Shown here: in pieces, positions 28,101 to 37,053 of the stretch
Numbering within the stretch: position 1 is the stretch's first letter
Layout: each line of letters begins with the position of its first letter
DNA from: Udeniomyces pyricola
Taxonomy: Eukaryota > Basidiomycota > Tremellomycetes > Cystofilobasidiales > Mrakiaceae
Assembly: GCA_039545295.1 (NCBI GenBank)
Contig: BCIK01000008.1
Location: forward strand, 62,001-126,000
Direction: 5' to 3'
Length of the DNA stretch: 64,000 nt
Position numbers and translations under genes: made by a program
The notes under the pieces: model-generated
Database searches by the model: none
Told to the model about the DNA's origin: nothing
Seen by the model: only the letters and a program-made list of their open reading frames with translations

Positions 28101-29778
28101 ACGAACGATATACGCGAAACCTTTTCCGCATTGAGCTTGGTCTTGGGATCGTGACTTCGTTGGGTAAGCTACACAAGCGAATGTAGAAAGATGATAAGCG
28201 TCGATTCATCTCGCATCAACATTGATACAGAACAAGCAGTACGCACGACGAGAGTAAAGACGCTATGCGACCGCGAGCTGGTCTCGTTCATCTGAGTAGC
28301 GGCGACAGTTCTCGCCTATATAGGAGTGAACGCGATGCAATAGTTTCAGTCAGCCTCATATGATTTCTGATAGCTTCAAGAAGGTGCGCATGAAGGGCGA
28401 AGATGATCTTACTTTGTTCCCTTCGTCCATCATAAGAAGCATGTCATCGTAGTTGTGGACGACCAGCCGACTAAGGTCCTCAACGTATGGGCCAAGGGAA
28501 GGGTGCTCTCGAACCTGTTCAGATCATCAAGGCAACGCCCAAGGATGATGAGCATCCAGGTAGGTGAAGAGGGGAAAGAGAAGGACCCGTGATAGAATAT
28601 GTAGAGATGAGGCCGGCCAGGTTGAGCGTGGCTTTACGACGTGCCTTCAGATTGCTGTGAAAGTTATGTATCGAGTCAGTTGTGATACAATTTGCGTAGG
28701 TACGGTTGTATTTACTCCGAGTCTACACACCTTTTGTTCTTTGGGTTGAGAAGGTCCTTGACCTTCTCGTTGTAGATCTCGAGATAGGAAACCTGTGGTA
28801 GTGAATTAGAGAGTGAGACGGATTAGCGACGCTTTTCACGTCAGCAGCCATATTGTCGTAAAAACGACTTTGTAACGAACCTCAACAGAATATGAGAACG
28901 GACTCTCGGCCGTGGCTTCGATCGTCAGCTTGTCCGCCCGCTCAAACAGGGCGTTGCATGTGAGGGGGATCAGACCCTTCTCTTCCCCATACCCCATCAT
29001 GCTATAACTCTTTCCACTCCCCGTCTGACCATAAGCAAATATACACGCGTTGTAACCCTTAAAAGCTGGTCGGAGATGGCTCATCGATCAGCATACAGTG
29101 TACACCTTGGTCGCCCAGCCAAATGTGAGAGCGCTGGCGTACCGTTATCGAGCAAGCCTAGCCCAAGATCGCGATACAGGGTCTGCTGTGAGGCATAACC
29201 TGGTTCCGACGAAGGTCCAGCACTCCAGTAGGAGTGGTCATACTGATGATGGGATCGTTACAGGGGACGGCTGTCAGTACCGGGGTCCGGAGAAGTTGAT
29301 ACGACACGATACGATGTACGAGAGACAAGCTCTTGATGAGACATGACGGACCGAATAGCTCATGGGTTTCCGCTCATGGGCTCTGGCTTGGGAACTTGTT
29401 AGCGAGTCAGGTGGAGTGATAGTGGTTCTCTGACCGTCCATAGAAATGACACAAGAGTCACCCCGGGCAATCTCTGTCGAAAGCAAGCAGAGATGAGCGA
29501 ACGATGAGCGGTTCGAGCGGGAGCGAGAAGATATCCGGAGGAGTCCGCAAGGATGGATGTACCTCTAGCATTGAGCGGCCGACATCTAGCGTGGACGAAA
29601 GTGTAGAGATAGGTGGTATGAGTTTGTCGGATTGGGAAATAACGGTAACGAGTAAACAGATATTTAAAGTGGACGGCACGAGAGGGGAGTTGGCCGCAGC
29701 AGCCGCTGATGCAGATGGGAGGGATCAATGAGGAAGAAAGGTTACTCACCGGACGACGACCTGGATGTTACCGCTCAT
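22199..29778 (-). CDS. Kinesin-3 motor of the UNC-104/KIF1 type
   Basis: Plus-end-directed microtubule motor for endosomes and vesicles. The start at 29778 gives [10 protein letters not shown], then CRPLNARE and [13 protein letters not shown]. The motor domain shows P-loop [15 protein letters not shown] (about 29000), switch [12 protein letters not shown] (28290), and switch [14 protein letters not shown] (28010). A Lys-rich loop 12 (EKGAKKKKK, 27810) is the K-loop typical of kinesin-3. A coiled-coil neck ([20 protein letters not shown], then [12 protein letters not shown]) is followed by a forkhead-associated domain (about 26950-26440) with [24 protein letters not shown] residues. Next come a Ser-rich stretch, the DUF3694-type region, and a C-terminal PH domain (RRYFVLQR near 22630 to [10 protein letters not shown] at 22215) for lipid binding. 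More than twenty introns are present, and TGA is at 22199-22201. One intron carries 16 G on the plus strand. Confidence 0.93.
24935..24950. repeat. Poly-G run (poly-C on the sense strand) in a kinesin intron
   Basis: Sixteen G on the plus strand. On the sense strand the order is CTAACCTGT, then the C run, then GCGCGGTCATTGCCC and an acceptor region. The run therefore sits between a likely branch point and the 3' splice site, in the polypyrimidine-tract position. Confidence 0.75.
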
Positions 29779-29814
29779 GTGTTGGTTGATGGGTGTGTGG
29801 CGTACGATTAGTCG

Positions 29815-29849
<35 letters not shown>
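29815..29849. repeat. (TGA)n microsatellite, 11 units
   Basis: Eleven perfect TGA units, about 30 bp upstream of the kinesin start codon, so it lies in the probable 5' UTR (ATC repeats on the sense strand). Confidence 0.85.
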
Positions 29850-29885
29850 TCGAGTAGACGATGGGTGTGGCGGTGGATGATGGAC

Positions 29886-29917
29886 GGGATGGATGGGATG
29901 GGATGGGATGGGATGGA
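29886..29917. repeat. GGGAT / GGAT repeat tract
   Basis: Tandem GGGAT units turning into GGAT units, upstream of the kinesin gene. On the sense strand this reads CCATCC/CATCC, a motif class that recurs before several genes in the window. Confidence 0.75.
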
Positions 29918-30278
29918 TGGATGATAGCTAAGACTGATGGGTGGGTGGGTTGCCGGTTGAATTGATTTGTTGGCGCGCTGTTGATTGAAGCTTGGAGGGG
30001 AGATCATGAAGCGAGGCGAGGCGCTTGCTTTCTCTCGATGCCGTCAGTTGTGCTCGATTATATATGTGTACACGCGCGTATATACATCACAACGACATCA
30101 AATCACAATCACGAGCCATCATCCATCGTCCCTTTCATCGCCCACCACAGACTCACCACTCACAATTGTCCTATACGCCAGCCCGGCCAGCTCTCGTCAT
30201 CTCATCTATCCCATCTCGCCCCATCACACTTAACTTACAGGGCACACCCTGCCGACGACACCGGACAGACAGCTGCGA

Positions 30279-32137
30279 ATGTAAGCAATCTCTCCCGCAA
30301 AACACAATCCATCCACACAACTCATCACGTCAATCCCCGCTCATCTTCATCCATCTCTACCTTGCTTCTCAGGCCTCTACCCATCGAGAAGCCCCAAGGC
30401 TCGGTCGCTAGCCTTCTCGCTCGCTTTCAGCAGACATCCGACCAAGCCAAGGAAGAGAAGCTCCGCGAGGAACGCATGGCCGCCATGAAGTCCTCCATCG
30501 GCTCCTCGCGGGTCAGCGCCAGCTCCTGGGTCTCCCGTCCGGACGAAGGCGCAGAGACGTCCAAGCTCGCTCCGACCGATTGGAGGGCCGAACGACGGTC
30601 CTCATCCGAAGGGAGACGTAAATCATCTGACCGTATCGGGGACGACAAGGTCGCCGAGCTCGAGCGGCTCTGGGGAGGAAACAAATCAACCGAGAGAAAG
30701 ACGGACGAGACGCCACAACAGGAACAGCGTCCACCTCAACTGCCGATCCCCAAAGTCCCCAACCCGCTCGCCCTTCCTCGGACAGGTAGTCCAGCCCTGC
30801 TCGAAATCACACCTCCAACTCCAGTGCTGAACCAAGAGACATCCCCCGATTCTACAATCCCTCGAGCACCATCGCCCGCCCCTCATGCCGCCCTCATTGC
30901 GGCTCTCTCCCGACGTCAATCACAGTCCCCTCAACCCCCTGTCAACTCAGCCTCAAGTGAACCCTCCGCCAGGCAGCCACCAGACTCCCTTCCGTCTTCA
31001 CAACCAGAAATGGAGCCTGATCCTCAACCCGACGTCCAAGTCAACCCTGTGTCCACGCCCGAGCCGAAGTCCGAGCCTGCACGCACGCGAACTATTTCGG
31101 AGCTCTCGAACGCGAGCTCGAACCGCAGCACGAGCACTCGAGCCACCTCTATCACGTCCAACGCTAAGGGAGTCTCGTCGAACAACTCCTCTGATCAAGC
31201 TCCTCAGACAGTCGCTGAAGCAGCTCCTTCTACGCCGGCTCGTCCGACGAAGGCTCATAACAAGCCCGATAACGCTCTGACCTCTCATCCCAGGACAAAC
31301 CTGACTCGAGCATCTTCGCTCTCGAAACCGACGACTTCTTCCCTTCAACGCATGACTACTCCTCATGCCACTCCAACTCGAGCCTCACCTCGTCGGTCTC
31401 AAGTTCCGCCGCCTCGACCATCGAGTTCGATAGGCCATAACGTCACTCCCAAGCTAACATCTCGTCTGTCCAATGTCGCGTCTCTTTCGCCTGCGATTGC
31501 TACGCCTCCTAAACGACCTGCGTCTTCACTCTCACCAAGATCCCCTTCAACCCTCTCTGGCAATCCCACTAGCTACTCTACCTCGAGACTTACTGCCCCG
31601 ACGGCTTCGTCGCTCGCCAAGGCAAAGGCGCCTGTGTCATTAACATCTCCTCCATCGGCCAAACGACCAACTTCGAAACCCTCGAGTTTGCCTGCCCGAG
31701 CCAAGTCTCTGAGATCCATGCCTAGTACCGGCGCCGAGAGTTCCCCTTCTGCAAAGCTACGGTCGAGCACCAAGACATCAAATCCACCTACCTCATTCAA
31801 GGGGCTTAACAAGAAAGAAGAGCCTCGATCACGGGCGGAATCGACCACTCCTTCTGGTTCCAAAACTCTACCCTTACCTCCACCCTCGACCTCTCCCTCA
31901 TCTACACCATTGTCCGAACCGCTTCAACGCTTTCAGCCCACCGAACTCGAGTTTGATCTTCCCATATCGGCTCCATCCGACACCACCTCTCGCATGTCGA
32001 CTGATAGTAACCCGACCAAGGTGCTGGGCTCGCCCACGGTGCCGTACCTTCAAGAAGACACTGGGGCGGTAGGTCAAATCGGATCAGCTGTTGACGCGTC
32101 ACATGTTGAGGGGGACTATATGGGAGGGTCACATTGA
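30279..32137 (+). CDS. Ser/Pro/Thr-rich disordered protein, function unknown; start codon apparently split by an intron
   Basis: I do not recognise the family. The long frame in the second exon has no ATG before PLPIEKPQGSVASLLARFQQ, which looks coding. A clean intron (donor GTAAGC at 30281, acceptor CAG at 30370-30372) joins AT (30279-30280) to G (30373) and creates ATG in that frame, giving about 588 residues. The first 60 residues include a charged helix (QAKEEKLREERMAAMKSS) that could be a binding motif. Residues from about 100 onward are low-complexity, with many SP, TP and RXXS-like sites, and suggest a phosphorylated scaffold or cytoskeletal regulator; this is inference. The stop TGA is at 32135-32137. 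No transmembrane segment is visible. It is divergent from the kinesin-3 gene. Confidence 0.7.
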
Positions 32138-32809
32138 AGGCGCATACGTCACAACTATAGCCGTCGTGCTGCTGCTGGACAATCCTTGTAGTTCTCTTGA
32201 ATCTCCCTCTTCCTGCTCTCCAATCATCCCTACCCATTACTTTCTTCTAGCTTCTTGTTGGACCTTGGACTTCTCGTGCCGTTTCTCCGTTTTCTCTCCC
32301 TTTTTTTTGCTTAACCCAACCCGACTCCTTTTCCGAATGTGTCTGCATTTACGTTGTTTTACGCCCTCTTATCCCGACCTCTTACGTTGTCGGTTCTACG
32401 TTCGATCACGCCAATTTCAATTCCCGGTATTCCTCAAGTCTCTTTCCATCCTGACCTGATTTCTGTTGTGTCTTCAACTCATTGTTGCCACTGTGAAAAC
32501 ATGACGCATACATTGACAACAACGACAACAATAGATAAATGACAAGCACGTGACCCCAGGGGTACAACGTAGGTGAGGCACAGGGGGATCGACTCGAAAA
32601 AAAGACAGGGAGATAGAAAGACAGAAGCAGCCAGTAATCCAAAAGGACAAAAGAGTAAAAGACGAAGAGGGGGGGGGGGGGTGTGAAAGGAGGCATCACG
32701 CTAGAAGGCGTAGAAAATCAACGCAAAAAAAAAGGATAAGATTCAAAACTCTTCCAGAAGGAATAAAAAAAAAGGGGGGGAGGGGGTCAAGGCGGGCTAG
32801 GGATAAAGA
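32138..32809. other. Convergent 3' intergenic region with G runs
   Basis: This 672-bp gap between two convergent genes has a T-rich left half (3' UTR of the plus gene) and an A/G-rich right half. It contains 13 G at 32669-32681, an A-run then G-run at 32766-32780, and further A runs. No open frame with coding features was found. Confidence 0.45.
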
Positions 32810-34403
32810 TTATTCCTCTGCCTTCTTGTCACCAGTGTTCGTCTTTTTGGCCTTGGAAGCAGGAGCCTCCTTCTTCGCCGATCCAGGAGCCTTCCTCTTC
32901 TTGGATGCGGCACCTTCGCCGTCAGAGGACGCTTCTTTGGCGGTCTGAGCAAAGAGCACGTATGTGGAACAAGGAGAGAGAGAGAAAGAAGAAGAAGAAA
33001 AACTCAAACTAACCGTTAGTTGGGAACACGAAAAGATGCATAAAGAACCATCGAACATGAACTGGAACTGACCTCGGGCTTAGAAGCCGTGCGGGTGCTC
33101 TTGCGGGTCCCCTCGGCGACGGGCTTATCAGCCGTCTTCTTTGGGGTCGTAGCGGCTTTTCCCTTGGAAGCTGGCTTGTCGGCGCCCTTGGACGCTGGCT
33201 TTGCAGCGGCACCTTTGGACGCCGGCTTCTCAGCGGTAGCAGCACCCTTGGAAGCGGGCTTCTTGGAGGTCGACGTGGGCTTGTCAGCCGTCTTCTTGGG
33301 AGTGGTGGCTTTCTTGGGCGTAGCAGCCTTCTTGGGCGTAGCGGCCTTCTTAGGGGTGGTTGTCTTCTTTGGCGTGGTGGCGGCCTTGCCCTTACTGGCC
33401 GGCTTGCCCTGCAGATTCGAGCATGCGAACGATGAGTCAAGCAACAAAGGGAGTGTGAGCAATGTCATAGCCATAATAACGGAGCCGACAACAGTACAGT
33501 TGAGCGAGAGAAACCGGTCGTTTACCTTACTAGCAGGCTTCTTTGAGGTTGTCTTCTTGTCATCCTCCTTAGGCTGGAGTCACATCATATACGATAGAGC
33601 CATAGCTTGGTTACCAAAGCTCATTGAAGTGCCTGTGAGCGATAGGAGATGGCCTTACCTCCTCGTTCTTGTCGGTTTCGCCTTCGCCCTCCTTGGGGTC
33701 GACACCGACAAGCTCATGAGAAAGCTTCAATACTTCGTTCTGTTTGTGAAAGGAGATAGGCAGGGAACGAAGAACAGAAAAATGAACAAAAAAAAAAAAA
33801 CAAAAAAAGGCAAAGGAGAGCACTCAAATCAATCAGCTGCCCAATCCGGTCGCTTGATGAATCCAGGGCCAAAATGAAAGGGGAAAAGGCCGTCTACTAA
33901 CGTCGCCCTGCTTGATCTTGACGGCAGGGTCCTCCTCGTCTTATGGATGGATTGATGAGAGTGTGGATGAGTAGATGGACGGAAGGATGGATGGAGCACG
34001 GTGATGAGTGATGGGATTTCTACGTGACAAGCATGGGAGGAGGAAAATCCTCACCTCCGTTCCTTGAGACCTCGTTGCCATTCTTGGTCTCGATTGAAGC
34101 ACTGCCCTCGACGACCTCGTCGACCTTGCCCGAAGGTTCGTTGGCTCCCCATTTCCAGCTGCAAAGATGGATTGACGGTTGGATGGATGGATGGATGGAT
34201 GGAGATTGAGAAAAATAAAATGTGGTAGCAGGAGCGATGGGTCCAGGTGGTGGGTGATCAGCTGATAGATACATTAGGTGTAAAGTGGGTGGTGGGCTGT
34301 ACGCGTCGGTGAGTCGAACGGACGTGCCGACGCAGCGTCAAGGTTGATGAGATGTTACGCACGAGACATCATCGCCGGGCTGAAGATCAGAAGGAGCGGT
34401 CAT
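32810..34403 (-). CDS. Hva1-TUDOR domain protein with histone-H1-like basic tail
   Basis: The N-terminus MTAPSDLQPGDDVS^WKWGANEPSG matches the hypervirulence-associated TUDOR domain (Hva1, DUF2945), a small beta-barrel of fungi and bacteria. It continues over short exons: KVDEVVEGSASIETKNG, then DEEDPAVKIKQGD, then NEVLKLSHELVGVD, with an acidic stretch EGEGETDKNEE. The large exon (33074-33410) encodes a Lys/Ala/Pro/Thr tail with repeats of the kind TPKKAATPKKA and PASKGA, resembling linker histone H1 tails. The last exon adds KKRKAPGSAKKEAPASKAKK, a likely nuclear signal, and KKAEE before TAA at 32810-32812. A nuclear, DNA-associated role is inferred from composition. Introns hold GGAT repeats (34181-34203) and long A runs. 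Confidence 0.85.
33090..33410 (-). repeat. Lys/Ala/Pro-rich coding repeats
   Basis: Imperfect coding repeats inside the Hva1-TUDOR gene. One set has the unit (A/T)TPKKA (about 33290-33390), and another has the unit PASKG(A) (about 33160-33270). The DNA repeat is GC-rich (gtggccttcttgggcgtagca-like units on the plus strand), so copy number may vary between strains. Confidence 0.75.
34181..34203. repeat. (GGAT)n microsatellite in an intron
   Basis: Five to six GGAT units in an intron of the Hva1-TUDOR gene, about 15 nt from the exon that begins WKWGANEPSG. More GGAT-like units occur at 33940-33990 in a neighbouring intron. Confidence 0.75.
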
Positions 34404-35342
34404 TGTTGGATGGATTGAAAGTGTTGTTGATGATTTGACGCGATGGAAGGGATTAGAGGGGGATGGGATGGATGTTGAGTACGTTGAGTGATGGGCCGAG
34501 ATTGAAGGGAAGAGGCCGAAGACAGAAGAGGGAAGCTGATCAGCGGTGAAACAGTGAGACCAAAACTCGCCCCCTCGATCGACGTCATCAGCTGCCAGCT
34601 TATGATTCCAGCAACTGCAGCTATTAGCGCTCGATTGATCCTGCCGTTTTCGGCCAGTCACTAGTTCACGTTGAGTCGACGGCCTGTTTAAGTGTTATAT
34701 GTGTGTTCTTTCATCCCCGAGCAAGTCAACTATACTAGCTAGGGCAGAGCCTACCTATCCCTCATCATACCGCGCAATATCAGTCTCGGTTGACCCGACA
34801 AATTCGCATGGTCTGATCAGTGACTGATTGATTTATAAGTAGTATTACGTCTTTCATTGCACGTGCGCGGCTGATCCATATCGACGGTTGTGATAGAGTA
34901 CTTATAGGTAAGTGCGAGGAATTATCAACGCGCCGGCTCGATCGATTAGATACGACCAGGGGGGATATCATACAGAAAACACTGCACAGGCTAGGATATC
35001 AAGTTGACCACGTTGAGGGAAGTCCGCATCGCCCAGCGTCAGCACCGCCGCGCGAGTGTTAGCGTAGCGTCGGCTCCACGCCACGGCCTACCAAGCTGCC
35101 GACCCAGGCTGTGATCGATGATCAGGGTACAGCACGTTGAGGCGGGATCGGTCAGAGCCCCGCACAGGAGTAGTTCAACGACTGGTCAGGGTCCTCTCAG
35201 TCTCACCCACCACCCTATACACCACAGTAATGCAGCACCCACAGTCTCGGTCAGCTTCTTCTTGCTTGGCTTGATGCGGAGAGTCACTCCCGTCGACTGA
35301 CATACCTATATGTTTGATTGACCTTTTCGTCAACGTCCCGCT
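34404..35342. promoter_or_regulatory. Divergent intergenic region, Hva1-TUDOR gene / YPI1
   Basis: The gap is 939 bp. GGATGG repeats (34441-34475) lie in the probable 5' leader of the minus gene, and TTATATGTGTG at about 34696 could be a TATA-like site. The middle (34800-35100) is mixed, with CG-rich words (agcaccgccgcgcgag at 35040). The YPI1 side has a short pyrimidine-rich stretch at 35180-35225. No gene was recognised. Confidence 0.45.
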
Positions 35343-35885
35343 ATGCCCTATGCCCTATCCAGTCCTCAACCCGCGGCGTCCTCCGTCACTCGAACGGTCG
35401 AGCAAACGGTCGAGTCCTCAACTCCTAACGCAGGCTCATTACGTCTCAGAGGTCATCATGTCGCTAAGCCTACGGACGAGAAAGCTGTCAAGTGGGTTGA
35501 GGGGACAGTGGACAACGAGGGCCTTGGAAGGAAGAAAAGCAAGAGTCGGTCCCTCCTCTTCCGCTGCTCCCCTCGATGCGTAGTATCGCCTCTTCTCCGT
35601 ACGTGTCGGTTCGAATACAGCTGATTGACAAAGGTTCTCGCTCTTCTCATAGTCTGCTGCATCTATCATAAGCCTAGACCGTTTGACGAGTCATCGTCCG
35701 ATGAATCCTCCTCAGATGATGGACACGGCGGAGGAGACACCGCCCGTCCGACAGCCGCCTCACGTGCGAATGGTAAGAAGAAGGCGCATCATCACAAGCA
35801 CGGTGAAAGTTGTTCGGGAGACGGAAGCTCGAAATCAGCTCCGGTCGAGGTCAACAAGCTTGACGGAGGAGGGGTACGGAGTTGA
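35343..35885 (+). CDS. YPI1: Type 1 protein phosphatase regulator Ypi1 (inhibitor-3)
   Basis: Small nuclear regulator of the PP1 catalytic subunit (Glc7). Two exons (35343-35544 and 35653-35885; 108-nt intron) give 144 residues. The Ser/Thr-rich N-terminus is followed by the PP1-docking motif KAVKW (RVxF class) and VEGTVDNEGLGRKKSK, then after the intron ICCIYHKPRPFDESSSDESS. These are the signature blocks of Ypi1/PPP1R11, including the adjacent Cys pair. The rest is acidic and Ser-rich, then basic with a His/Lys cluster (KKKAHHHKH) that may be a nuclear signal. TGA is at 35883-35885. The first in-frame ATG was used; length is normal for the family. Confidence 0.94.
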
Positions 35886-37053
35886 ACGGAAGAGAAGGCA
35901 CTGAGTTGGTTGGATTGGATAGTAAGTCGCTTTGTTTTCCTACTGATGCCTTGACTATGTGTTTAGGATCGCTATGAGTCACTTGATGCTGGTGAAACTC
36001 ACGCTCTGCTCCTATGGCGTCCACTGTTGTCAGGTTTACGAACATGATGGCGATGTCACGATTGGATCTCGGTTACGACTGTACTCTCTTTCTTCGTCTC
36101 GACTGCTGGCTGATGCCTAGTAGGTTTCGATATGACGAATGGTTCTATATCTACTCGTGACAGCTGACTTATAGTTTGATCTGGTCTAAATAGGGAAGAA
36201 GGAACAACTGACAATATATTTGAGGTTGTCCGCTGGCGAGTTCCGGTAGCAGCTGACCGATCCAGGTTCTACTCCTAATCACCCTCCTCGATCCCTCCAA
36301 TCTGTACATCTCATTGCCGATTCCATGGTCTATGAGGTGTGCGATGAGCTCACTGTATGGAACTTGGAACGTTGAGTCATCTGCGCGCTGGCTCGTCTGT
36401 CGACGCGTCAGGACGCGCTGAACGTGCGTTTCGGTCCATCATCTATGCCGGTTATTCTGCGGAGCCCATCCCAATATATCTGCCGACAGATACAAGTGGT
36501 TGAAACCTGCTATTGTTGAGCGCCGAATCGATGATCAAGTTTCATGCTTCAAGCTTCAAGGATCACCCATTTCTTTAATCAATATTGTGCTATTAATCCG
36601 ACGGTACTGTAAGACGTAGAGTACTTTCATACCACCGCTCTGATGATAATCGACATGTCGCGCTGATATATATATATGTCGACACACATGCGCTCTGCAA
36701 GTTATGTAGTAGAATGTATGATCAAGATTTTCATGCGGCCGTGGATGTATAGCGTTTTGAGTTTTGAAGATGGTGTGTGAAGCAAGCAGACTGGCCAAAA
36801 AAAGTACGTGAGGTTGATTCCAGTGGATGACGTTGAATCGATCAAAGAGAAAGCATCCAGGCTGTGCTGTGCTGTGCTATGTGGGCACGATCACCGGTGA
36901 AATCATCGTTCTCACACACCTACAACGGCCACTCAACGTACTCAACGTTCAATCCACCCAACGTTCACGTTCAAGCCCCTTCACCATTTTCTCACCTGGT
37001 TATAGTACTCTTTGCCGCTTCATATACCAAACTCCCTTCCCCTTGCTCTTTAC
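35886..37053. other. Gene-poor intergenic region
   Basis: At 1168 bp this is one of the two longest gaps in the window, lying between two genes on the same strand. Open frames on both strands are short and lack family features. It has a (TA)n(TG) stretch at about 36664-36679 and a GCTGT repeat (36864-36882), then a pyrimidine-rich leader for the next gene (36990-37053). An unannotated non-coding transcript is possible, but nothing in the sequence proves it. Confidence 0.4.

Larger units (their letters stand above)
29779..30278. promoter_or_regulatory. Divergent promoter, kinesin / Ser-Pro-rich protein
   Basis: This 500-bp gap holds a (TGA)11 trinucleotide tract (29815-29849) and a GGGAT pentamer tract (29886-29917), both close to the kinesin start. 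On the right, 30110-30235 is pyrimidine-rich (catctcatctatcccatctcgccccatcac) and probably forms the leader of the plus-strand gene. Confidence 0.5.

Noticed and set aside
33089..33877. Hydrophobic 262-codon plus-strand frame with repeats
   Set aside because: It is the antisense reading of the Lys/Ala/Pro repeats of the Hva1-TUDOR gene, so its repeats are explained.
36556..36798. 80-codon minus-strand frame in the gene-poor gap
   Set aside because: Composition and codon use are not like the neighbours, and there are no splice or family features.
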